A stretch of DNA of 18,191 nucleotides, from the NCBI GenBank assembly GCA_005877225.1, contig VBPK01000124.1:1-18191 (forward strand), given 5' to 3'. The notes under the pieces were generated by a model. It had not been told where the DNA came from and made no database searches. It was given only the letters and a program-made list of their open reading frames with translations. The translations under genes were made by a program, and so were the position numbers. The first letter of the stretch is position 1. Each line of letters opens with the position of its first letter. Below, piece after piece: positions 1-6,824 of this stretch. Source of the DNA: Nitrososphaerota archaeon (lineage in GTDB: Archaea; Thermoproteota; Nitrososphaeria; Nitrososphaerales; Gagatemarchaeaceae).

Positions 1-1067
1 CAGGTCCTGGCGTACTCCAGGGTTGTGGAGTCCCCGTAGAGGAGGCAGCGTATCGCAGGTATGCGCTCCTTTGCGTACTTTGTCGCGTAGGCCAGAGTCG
101 TGATATCCTTGAAGGGGTCGACCCTCGCGACGCTGATGATCGTCGGAACGCCCTCTTCCCTCGGGACGTCCATCGGGCGGAATCTCTCCGTGTCGATCCC
201 GTTGTAGACCACCCTTATCTTCGAGGGGTCGGCGCCGAGGATTCTCTCCCACACCTCGTTCGCGCGGCAGGCGGGGGCGATGTTGTCTGCTGCCTCGTAG
301 ACGGCTCGCACGACGTTTCTCGAGAAGACCTTCCAGAATATCTTGGAAGGCTGGTCGTAGAGGTATGCGTTGTAGTAAAGGAGTAGCTCCCTGTAAGCCA
401 CGCCGTGCTCGGTTATGAGGACGGGGGAACCCTGTTCCATCTTTGCGACGATGGCCATGAAGGAAGGCAACCAGGCGAGTGAACAGTGTACGACGTCGAC
501 TTTCGGTAGCTCGAGCGAGAGGGTCTGGAGTCCCCTCTGAATGACGCGGAAAGCCGTCAGCGCCTGTCTGATTCCCATCTCCCTATAGAGTGGGTCTCGG
601 CGGAGTCGGTCCAGGAAGACCTCCCAGGTAGCCGGGTGCTCGAGCAGCTTCTTCGAGTCTCGTCCTCTCATCAGCCTGCGCATCTCATAGACCAGGTTGA
701 CGAGCTCCGTCGCCTCGGAATCGTCAGAGATGAAGCCAGTCAAGAATGATTCGAAGACGGGCAGGAAGCTTCCCTCCACCAGTCGCCCCGGCGTTTTGCG
801 TATCTTCTGGAGCAGGGAGTGACCATCATCGCAGTACTCCTCAAACCTGCTTGTCCCGAATATGGGAAGCTCGATCACCTTCTCCACGTTCGGGGGGAGG
901 GAATACTCCGCGTTCGCGTTCGGGTTGGAGAGCTGGTGAAAGACGAGGAACTTCCAGCCGGGTACACCCTCGATCAGCCTCTTTGCCCAGAAGTAGACCC
1001 CGCCAGTGGCCAGGTTGGGATAGCTATCCCAGTTGATTAACAATATCCTCTTCGTCGATCTGACCAC
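1..1067 (-). CDS. PelF-like GT4 family glycosyltransferase (3' end outside window)
   Basis: Retaining GT-B glycosyltransferase that would transfer a sugar from a nucleotide donor to a growing polysaccharide on the cytoplasmic side. About 355 residues are visible: the long PelF-type N-terminal domain (DUF3492-like) and the beginning of the C-terminal GT1-type Rossmann domain. Recognisable pieces are the N-terminal strand ILLINWDSYPNLATGG, the PelF-type TEHGVAYRE near residue 220, VVYNGIDTERFRP near 287 and ISVARVDPFKDI near 310. I chose the GTG at 1067 because GAGGGG lies just upstream; a TTG at 1043 is the alternative. The start overlaps the upstream gene by 44 bases, so the two are probably co-transcribed and translationally coupled. 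PelF of bacteria builds the GalNAc/GlcNAc-rich Pel polymer; the substrate here is unknown. The catalytic Glu region lies beyond the left edge. Confidence 0.82.
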   Translation of the reverse strand, partial: MVRSTKRILLINWDSYPNLATGGVYFWAKRLIEGVPGWKFLVFHQLSNPNANAEYSLPPNVEKVIELPIFGTSRFEEYCDDGHSLLQKIRKTPGRLVEGSFLPVFESFLTGFISDDSEATELVNLVYEMRRLMRGRDSKKLLEHPATWEVFLDRLRRDPLYREMGIRQALTAFRVIQRGLQTLSLELPKVDVVHCSLAWLPSFMAIVAKMEQGSPVLITEHGVAYRELLLYYNAYLYDQPSKIFWKVFSRNVVRAVYEAADNIAPACRANEVWERILGADPSKIRVVYNGIDTERFRPMDVPREEGVPTIISVARVDPFKDITTLAYATKYAKERIPAIRCLLYGDSTTLEYART

Positions 1068-1653
1068 CCTGCGCCCCTCTTCGAAGCTTCGGAGAGACCC
1101 CCCGCTCCTTGCTTGACACTCGGGACTGGACGAAATCCTGGATCGCCTTTCTGAGTTCGACATCGCTCGGACGACTCTCTGCTCCGGAATTCGTTTTGTT
1201 CGAGGAGGGCGGCTCCGGCCTGGGAAGCTGGAGTTGCTCCTGCTCTCGGAAAGGATACGCCCTGTGCGTCAGCGGTTTGTATATCTCTCGGACCTGCTGT
1301 GCGCCATCCGAGTCGTCGGCGAGGAGGTAGCATTCGTACGCTCGCTCCAACGACCAGAGGGCCTCCCTGACTGAAACGTTTATCGCCCTCTCAAAGTTCT
1401 CCCTGTAGACGCTCCCCGCCTCGTGGTAGAGGTTTCGCGACCTACCCGGGTCCCCGGTCTTGACCAGACAATCCGCGGCGCAGGAGCAACTCAGCCCCGC
1501 CCGGACGAGCGAACCCTGCCTGAGCGATTCGGTCGCATCCCTGAGATACAGAACGATTGCGCTGACGAAGTCCCCCTCCGCTTCGGCCCTCAGCGCAGCG
1601 AACCACGTATTGGACTCATCCGTGAGCTTCTCTAGCCAGGTGACTACCCGCAT
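1024..1653 (-). CDS. Helical-repeat (TPR/SNAP-like) hypothetical protein
   Basis: A 209-residue soluble protein I cannot assign to a named family. Residues 1-130 read as amphipathic helices with the small/large residue alternation of TPR or alpha-SNAP-like repeats (for example LRAEAEGDFVSAIVLYLRDA and SLVRAGLSCSCAADCLVKTG). The C-terminal 80 residues are polar and Pro/Ser-rich, then charged, and probably disordered. No signal peptide or membrane segment is visible. The ATG at 1653 has a CTTAAAT box about 29 bases upstream and almost no leader. It overlaps the following glycosyltransferase by 44 bases, so it is probably an accessory or scaffold protein for that enzyme; this is inferred from context only. 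Confidence 0.7.
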   Translation of the reverse strand: MRVVTWLEKLTDESNTWFAALRAEAEGDFVSAIVLYLRDATESLRQGSLVRAGLSCSCAADCLVKTGDPGRSRNLYHEAGSVYRENFERAINVSVREALWSLERAYECYLLADDSDGAQQVREIYKPLTHRAYPFREQEQLQLPRPEPPSSNKTNSGAESRPSDVELRKAIQDFVQSRVSSKERGVSPKLRRGAQGGQIDEEDIVNQLG

Positions 1654-1678
1654 TCATCTCAAGATACTCCGTTTCGTC

Positions 1679-1685
1679 ATTTAAG
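1679..1685 (-). promoter_or_regulatory. TATA-like box for the helical-repeat/glycosyltransferase operon
   Basis: CTTAAAT on the minus strand, centred about 29 bases before the ATG at 1653. This places the transcription start almost at the start codon, so the mRNA is probably leaderless. It lies in the 112-base region shared with the divergent glmS promoter. Confidence 0.55.
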
Positions 1686-1737
1686 AGAAGGGAAATTATC
1701 TACTGGTAGAATCTACGAGAGAAGAGTCATCTTCCAC

Positions 1738-1743
1738 TTTAAA
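1738..1743 (+). promoter_or_regulatory. TATA-like box for glmS
   Basis: TTTAAA centred about 25 bases before the GTG start at 1766, the spacing expected of an archaeal TATA box driving a leaderless transcript. No Shine-Dalgarno-like sequence lies in the few bases before the start. Confidence 0.6.
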
Positions 1744-1765
1744 GTCGAGGGGTGAAACTATTACT

Positions 1766-3526
1766 GTGTGCTCTATCATAGGTTTTGTTAGTTCGAAGCA
1801 GGCGTCTCCCTCGATAGTTCAAGGGCTTCGGAGGATGGAGTACAGAGGGTACGACAGCGCTGGCATCGCCGTCCTCGAGGGGAAGAAGATCCACGTCAGG
1901 AAGGGTGTCGGGAAGGTCGCGGAGGTCAACAACATGCTAGGGATGGATGAGCTCCCGGGATACGTCGGCGTCGGCCACACTAGATGGGCCACCCACGGGG
2001 GGGTGACGGAGAAGAACGCTCACCCGCACCTGTCAGGCTCGGGGAAGCTCGCGATAGTCCACAACGGGATAGTCGACAACTACCGGGTTTTGAAGGAGAG
2101 CCTCCTGAAAGAGGGCTTCTCCTTCAGGAGCGAAACAGACAGCGAGGTGATAGCGAACCTCATCGAAAAGGCCTTCGCCGAGACGAGGAGCATCGAGGAG
2201 TCGATGATGAGGGTGGTCACTCAGATAGACGGAAACTACGCCTTCGTCGCGATCTTCGATGACGGAAGGCTGGCGGCGGCGAGATTCCACGAGCCGCTCA
2301 TAATCGGGATAGGGGAGAACGGGTACTACGTCGCGAGCGACGTGCTCGGCTTCGCGGGCGCCACGGACAAGGTCGTCTACCTCGACAACGGGGAGTTCGC
2401 CGTGATAGACAGCGAAGGGATCAGCATCTTCGACTTTGAGGGGAACCCGGTACCTCACAGCGTGACGAGAGTTGCAGAGGAATTCGGCGTGATAGGGAAG
2501 GGGAAGTATGTGCATTTCACCCTGAAGGAGATCTTTGAGCAGCCGCAGACAATCACGATGGCGGCCAAATTGACCGAGTCGGAACTGAAAGAAGTCTCCC
2601 GGCTGTTAACCGAAGCTAGCAGAGTGTATGTTATGGGTTGCGGAACCAGCTACCACGCAGCCCTCTTGGGGTGCCGCCTGCTCTCTGAGTATACCCAGGT
2701 CAATGCCACACCGGTGCTTTCGAGCGAGGCGAAGTTCTTTCCCGCGAAGTACGACAGCAAGACTCTCTTGGTCGCCCTCTCTCAGAGCGGCGAGACCGCA
2801 GACGTCCTCGAGGCCGTCGAAATCGGCCACGAGAAGGGTGCGAAGGTCGTATCAATCGTCAACGTGGCTACCTCCACGCTCGCCCGGATCTCCACGCTTT
2901 CGATAGGGCTTCGCTGTGGGCCCGAGATAGGGGTAGCCGCGACCAAGAGCTTCACCTCCCAGCTGGCGACCTTCTACGCCATCGCGAGTCACCTCTCTGG
3001 AGGGAGGGTCCCGTCAGACCTCACGGGTGTCTCGAAGGGAATCTCGGAACTCCTGCTGAAGCTGACACACCTTCGGGAGGTTGCGAGGAGGATGAAGGGA
3101 GCGTCAGACATCTACATCCTAGGGACGGGGCCGCACTACTCTGTCGCCCTCGAAGGGGCACTCAAGATTAAGGAACTCGCCTACCTCCACGCGGAAGCTC
3201 TCCCGGGCGGAGAACTGAAGCACGGACCCTTGGCGCTTCTTGACCCAAGCGTCTACGTCATCGTCGTCAACCCTACCGACGCCACCTACGCTGACATGCT
3301 GGCCTCGGTGCACGAAGTGAAGTCGAGGGGGGCAAAAATCATAGGAATCTCAGACAAGCCATCTGACGCCTACGATGAATGGTTGGGGCTTCCCAAGCTC
3401 GACCCCACCCTCTCACCACTCGTCGAGGTCGTTCCCTTCCAGGTACTAGCCTATTACTTGGCCGTGGAGAGGAATGCTGACCCGGACTACCCAAGAAACC
3501 TGGCGAAGTCCGTCACAGTCAAGTGA
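1766..3526 (+). CDS. glmS: Glutamine--fructose-6-phosphate aminotransferase (isomerizing)
   Basis: Makes glucosamine-6-phosphate from fructose-6-phosphate and glutamine, the entry step to UDP-GlcNAc and other amino sugars, in the cytoplasm. The 586 residues match the usual family length. The GTG start places Cys2, the N-terminal nucleophile of the class II glutaminase after Met removal (CSIIGFV). The glutaminase domain covers about residues 2-220 with RWATHG at 73-78 and HNGIVDNY. Two SIS sugar-isomerase domains follow: the first begins around CGTSYHA (292) and has SQSGETADV; the second carries GGELKHGPLALLD and ends in the family signature PRNLAKSVTVK. It is monocistronic behind a TATA box and divergent from the glycosyltransferase operon, which may use its product. 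All catalytic motifs look intact. Confidence 0.97.
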   Translation: MCSIIGFVSSKQASPSIVQGLRRMEYRGYDSAGIAVLEGKKIHVRKGVGKVAEVNNMLGMDELPGYVGVGHTRWATHGGVTEKNAHPHLSGSGKLAIVHNGIVDNYRVLKESLLKEGFSFRSETDSEVIANLIEKAFAETRSIEESMMRVVTQIDGNYAFVAIFDDGRLAAARFHEPLIIGIGENGYYVASDVLGFAGATDKVVYLDNGEFAVIDSEGISIFDFEGNPVPHSVTRVAEEFGVIGKGKYVHFTLKEIFEQPQTITMAAKLTESELKEVSRLLTEASRVYVMGCGTSYHAALLGCRLLSEYTQVNATPVLSSEAKFFPAKYDSKTLLVALSQSGETADVLEAVEIGHEKGAKVVSIVNVATSTLARISTLSIGLRCGPEIGVAATKSFTSQLATFYAIASHLSGGRVPSDLTGVSKGISELLLKLTHLREVARRMKGASDIYILGTGPHYSVALEGALKIKELAYLHAEALPGGELKHGPLALLDPSVYVIVVNPTDATYADMLASVHEVKSRGAKIIGISDKPSDAYDEWLGLPKLDPTLSPLVEVVPFQVLAYYLAVERNADPDYPRNLAKSVTVK

Positions 3527-3856
3527 CATCCTACTACGACTGAAGGTCGTGGTCTTCCAGCCCCTGTTTCATGGCGTATAGTTCCCGCTTCCTCGACCGG
3601 GCTTGCGGCCCCAGTTGTCTGGGGCAGTAGAGGTCCATTCTCCACGGGCTTGAGCTCGGGCATGTCCGCCCTACTGAGCGAGTCCTCGCTCAGCAGATCA
3701 CTCCATTGCTCCATTTAAGCACCCCGCATTCATTCATCCTAGGGCTGAAGCACCCGGGCTTTCTGCGGTTGCTTCGGTAACATCTCCTGGAAGATAAGAT
3801 TCCACTAGTAGTTTTGCTGCAAAGTCACTTATTTCCCTGGGAGAGAAGAGGATAAG
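3527..3856 (+). other. 330-base intergenic stretch with no supported gene
   Basis: Just after the glmS stop there is a small hairpin (ACGAC at 3536-3540, GTCGT at 3546-3550, loop TGAAG) that could aid termination but is weak. A 75-codon open frame on the minus strand (3487-3714) overlaps the end of glmS, has unremarkable composition and no recognisable domain, so I do not call it. The last 30 bases hold the promoter of the next gene. I see no tRNA or box C/D-type RNA here. Confidence 0.5.
3828..3834 (+). promoter_or_regulatory. TATA-like box for the 79-aa zinc-finger gene
   Basis: CTTATTT centred 26 bases before the ATG at 3857, again implying a leaderless or nearly leaderless transcript. 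A purine-rich GAAGAGGA lies between box and start and could serve as a weak ribosome binding site if transcription starts further upstream. Confidence 0.5.
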
Positions 3857-4096
3857 ATGACTGAACAGCGGCTCGGCCATTCTCAAGCGAGTCAGAAGGG
3901 CGAGAGTCTTCCGCCCCGGACGAGGAACTTTCTGATCAATCGTTGCGAGGCCTGTGGAAGGCAGATGTCTCTTCAGGAGGGGGACGTCCTATTCGAGCGA
4001 AGATGGTATCACGGCCCCTGCTGGAAGATGGCGGGTAACGGGCGGGCTCGTGATGAGATAGCGTGGGCCTCGTCTTTGGAGCCGGACGCGACCTAA
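3857..4096 (+). CDS. Small LIM-like zinc-finger protein
   Basis: A 79-residue soluble protein. Its core is a single predicted zinc site, C30-x2-C33-x18-H52-x2-C55 (CEACGRQ ... YHGPCW), the spacing of one half of a LIM domain or another treble clef. A conserved-looking hydrophobic/aromatic stretch (DVLFERRWYHGPCW) runs into the second ligand pair. The first 25 residues are polar and probably disordered. Function is unknown; such fingers usually mediate protein or nucleic-acid contacts. It has its own TATA box and stands 105 bases before the GvpD/KaiC-like ATPase, with another tiny zinc-ribbon gene just after that ATPase. The intact Cys/His pattern supports a real gene. Confidence 0.72.
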   Translation: MTEQRLGHSQASQKGESLPPRTRNFLINRCEACGRQMSLQEGDVLFERRWYHGPCWKMAGNGRARDEIAWASSLEPDAT

Positions 4097-4170
4097 GGCA
4101 CGTGATGCGTGACTGGGAGGTAGGTCCGAAGTCGTCGCCGGGCCTTCAAGGGTCATCACTCCAATATTCT

Positions 4171-4178
4171 CATATATC
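4171..4178 (+). promoter_or_regulatory. TATA-like box for the GvpD/KaiC-like ATPase
   Basis: CATATATC is centred 27 bases before the ATG at 4202. In-frame GTG 4181 and ATG 4187 lie too close to this box to be in a transcript made from it. This is the main reason for choosing 4202 as the start. An AATATTC at 4163-4169 could serve the earlier ATG instead, with poorer spacing. Confidence 0.5.
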
Positions 4179-4201
4179 CTGTGCCGATGATTAAGGGTCA
4201 G

Positions 4202-5644
4202 ATGGGCGGTAGAACCCCCAAGGGAAAGCAAAAGCAAGAGGCCATCTTACCCGAACGCATTCCCAGGGAGCTTGCCGACTTCCTCCGCCGCGCGACCTAC
4301 TCTTTGCTGATCAAGGGCTCCTCCGGCACCGGGAAGACGATTCTAGCCCTGAGCATCCTCCGTGCCCTAAAGGTTACGAAGGGCTTCCTGTACGTCTCGA
4401 CTAGGACTTCGCCCGTAGAGCTGCTGCAGAGTTACACCTGGATCGGTGAAACGTTCGACCTCGGCCCACTCCTGGAGTCCTCATCCTCAGGCGGGGCGGG
4501 CGAAGGTTCGGAGACTCTCGTAGACGCGAGGCTCGATGAACCGAACGCGATTTTTGAGCGGATCACCAACGAGTTGATGGACAGGCAGGCACCCACCATC
4601 GTGATTGATTCATGGGAGGCCTTGAGCGACTCCGTGGAAGCGGAGGCGCTTCGAGTCAACGCCAGGGTGCTCGAGACTTGGAGAGAAAGAGCGGGCGCGA
4701 GATTCATCTTCACGGGGGAGGACCCGCGCAACACGGCCCTAGACTCCCTGATGGACGGGGTACTCATGCTGCGCCAGAGGTCATTTCTCGGCAGAAGGGT
4801 GAGGGAGGTCTTGCTTTCAAAGTTGCGCGGGGTAGAAATCCGTCGACCTACATACTTCTTCTCTCTTGATGGCGGTATCTTCCGCAGCTTCGACAGATTT
4901 CGCTCCGTCGACTACTCGTTCTCGTCAGGCGCGGCGCCGGTCGAGTTGATGCTGCCCCGGGGCGCAGCCGGTAGACGATTCTCGACAGGCTACCCGAACC
5001 TCGACCGGGAGATGGAGGGAGGATTCTCCAAGGGGTCTCTGGTCATCCTGGAACTCGACCCTCGCGTCGATATGAAGGTAGCGCTCGTCTTTCTTAGCGC
5101 CTTGATCGCGACCTGGGCGGCCTCCGGCAACCCCATCGTGGTTCAGGAAATGAGGGGAGTCGAGGAAGGCTACTTCGACCACTTCGCGAAGATGTTCCTC
5201 CGAGGATCAAAGCCGGGCCAACTTGTGACCTGGGGGAGTGGCGAGAGCGAGAAAAAAGAAACCGAAGGCGGCCTCCCTCAGAAAGGCTGGACGCTCTTGG
5301 AAAAACTCCGAGGCTCCCTCGATGCCGCGAGGAAGGGACGCCCGAAGGGGAGCATACTGAACATCATGAGCTGGGGAGGAGCCTCGACCTACTACGAGGG
5401 TGAACCCGAGACCCTACAGCGAGTCACAGCACTAGCCAAGAGTGAGGCTGACCTCTCAATCCTGGTGACAAAGCCGACCTCGCCTCGCCACTCAGTCGCC
5501 GGCGTCACGGCGACCCAGATCAGAATCTCGAACATGAGCGGTACGCTATTTCTGCACTCGGAAGTGCCTTGGTCCGGGTTTTTTGGAATCTCGGCTCAGA
5601 AGAGTTCGGGTGTTCCGACTCTTCGTCTCGAATCGATGGTCTGA
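4202..5644 (+). CDS. GvpD/KaiC-like P-loop ATPase with a degenerate second domain
   Basis: A 480-residue RecA/KaiC-superfamily ATPase. Domain 1 has Walker A GSSGTGKT at residues 39-46 and a Walker B strand ending in D136 (TIVIDSWEAL). A basic segment follows (RRVREVLLSKLRGVEIRR) and then YFFSLDGGIFRSF, which resembles the basic region of GvpD-family proteins. From about residue 257 a second KaiC-like fold begins (FSTGYPNLDREMEGGF, then KGSLVILELDPRVDMK), but its P-loop is gone (ELDPRVDM), so it should not bind ATP in the usual way. GvpD regulates gas vesicle genes in haloarchaea; no gvp genes are seen here, so I use the name only as a family label. Likely role: ATP-dependent signalling or regulation. 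In-frame starts at 4181 and 4187 would add 7 or 5 residues. Confidence 0.82.
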   Translation: MGGRTPKGKQKQEAILPERIPRELADFLRRATYSLLIKGSSGTGKTILALSILRALKVTKGFLYVSTRTSPVELLQSYTWIGETFDLGPLLESSSSGGAGEGSETLVDARLDEPNAIFERITNELMDRQAPTIVIDSWEALSDSVEAEALRVNARVLETWRERAGARFIFTGEDPRNTALDSLMDGVLMLRQRSFLGRRVREVLLSKLRGVEIRRPTYFFSLDGGIFRSFDRFRSVDYSFSSGAAPVELMLPRGAAGRRFSTGYPNLDREMEGGFSKGSLVILELDPRVDMKVALVFLSALIATWAASGNPIVVQEMRGVEEGYFDHFAKMFLRGSKPGQLVTWGSGESEKKETEGGLPQKGWTLLEKLRGSLDAARKGRPKGSILNIMSWGGASTYYEGEPETLQRVTALAKSEADLSILVTKPTSPRHSVAGVTATQIRISNMSGTLFLHSEVPWSGFFGISAQKSSGVPTLRLESMV

Positions 5645-5721
5645 CAGAACATTCCTCCTCACTTTCTTCCGTGACTTTGTTGTACAAACCATAATATGAG
5701 TTTGCGCGAATCAAAGGGGAG

Positions 5722-5853
5722 ATGCAAGAAGAAGCCTATGCCGACGAGGTAGAGAAACACTTCAGAGTCAAGTACAGCGACGAGACATGTCCAGTCTGCG
5801 GAAACAGGATAGACGGGGAGGGGTACTGCACGTGCGGGGCGGGGTCGGGCTAG
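5722..5853 (+). CDS. 43-aa zinc-ribbon microprotein
   Basis: A very short gene starting MQEEAYADEVEKHF and ending in a compact zinc-binding motif C23-x2-C26-x9-C36-x-C38 (CPVCGNRI ... GYCTCGAGSG). The N-terminal half looks like one acidic amphipathic helix. Support for a real gene: four Cys in a zinc-ribbon pattern, AAGGGGAG directly before the ATG as a Shine-Dalgarno-like site, and a TATA-like CATAATAT about 28 bases upstream. It follows the GvpD/KaiC-like ATPase by 77 bases on the same strand. Such proteins in archaea are often partners of larger machines or RNA binders; the function here is unknown. Confidence 0.65.
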   Translation: MQEEAYADEVEKHFRVKYSDETCPVCGNRIDGEGYCTCGAGSG

Positions 5854-5941
5854 CAACCGTCGTCATCGTCATCACAGTCTGTCTCGAAAATCGTCTGTCC
5901 ATCCTTCAATGGCCCTTACTGCAGTGGAGAGGTGATTAAGA

Positions 5942-6824
5942 TTGAGAAGAAAAATGTTGCTCGGATTCTTGCCGCTTCTGTTGGCTATCGCCCTACTGGC
6001 GACGTCGCAGAGTCTCCTTTTCTTCAACGCTCCTCCGAATCGTGACATGAAGGTCAGAATCGGAATTCCCTTGAACGCGGACGACCCCAGTGACTGGAAT
6101 CAGGGTATCGGCGAGTCTCCGGCGGTGGGGATGATCGTACTGAACCCTTTCAACGGCCCCGGAGACTCGAGGAACCCGGAGTACGCCTCCCGCGCCCAGC
6201 AGGCGCAGGCGATGGGCGTCCAACTGGTACCACGTCGACGGAATCCTCCTCGATGAGGCTAACGCCACGTGCTACCAATCCGCCCTCAGCTACTACCAGT
6301 CACTCTACCAGCACACCAAGGCCAAGCCCGGCCTCGCCCTCGTTGTCCTGAACCCGGGAAATCCCACGGGAGAGTGTTACGCCACAATCTCAGACGTAAT
6401 CGTGACCTTCGAGAACGATTATGCAAATTACGAGAGCAACTACGCAGGAGCGAATTGGACTTCAATGTACCCGAGTACCCGCTTCTTCCACATCGTCTTG
6501 AATGTCCCCTCCGACAGGATGCACGATGTGATATCGCAGGCCATCAGCCGGGGTGCGGGCTGGGTCTACGTAACGGACCTTGGCGAACAGACCAAGAACC
6601 CTTACGGGACTCTCCCATCCTACTTCAACTCTGAAGCGCAGGATGTCCTCCTCAGGAATCCCACCCTGCCCTCATCAGGCGTGAACTACGGACCGGGAGT
6701 TCTCCTGCTCGGGGTGGTCGCAGCGGCGGTTCTCGCCTCGGGGGCAATATTCCTGCAAGAAAGGAGGGAGGGAGGGGGCCCACGAGGAAAAGGACGAGAC
6801 GCTTCCACGATCAGCCGGCGATGA
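5942..6824 (+). pseudogene. Spherulin-4 / GH135-like membrane-anchored glycoside hydrolase, internally deleted and frameshifted
   Basis: Two open frames together encode one spherulin-4-family protein. The first (5942-6256) has a signal segment (MLLGFLPLLLAIALLA), then VRIGIPLNADDPSDW, VGMIVLNPFNGPG and NPEYASRAQQAQAMGVQ, the usual start of this barrel. The second frame picks up at about 6222 with NWYHVDGILLDEANATCY (the DE pair of the active site), SYYQSLYQHTKAKPGLALVV, VTFENDY and VTDLGEQTKNPY, then a C-terminal membrane helix (VLLLGVVAAAVLASGAIF). The segment normally lying between GVQ and WYHVDG (about 25-30 residues, including the GYVYT-type strand) is absent, so this is a deletion plus frame change. 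GH135 members such as fungal Sph3 cut GalNAc-rich polymers outside the cell. The TTG at 5942 follows GAGGTGATT, a good ribosome site; an ATG at 5954 is possible. The 3' end overlaps the convergent PEP synthase gene by 14 bases. Confidence 0.75.

Noticed and set aside
3487..3714. 75-codon minus-strand frame after glmS
   Set aside because: Overlaps the 3' end of glmS, no recognisable motif, no proper ribosome site and Pro/Gly-rich random-like composition.
4202..5644. Gas vesicle locus
   Set aside because: Only a GvpD-like ATPase is present; no gvpA or other structural gene is nearby, so the name is a family label only.
6222..6260. Intron or intein in the spherulin-4 gene
   Set aside because: There is no inserted sequence; the gene is shorter than its family, not longer.
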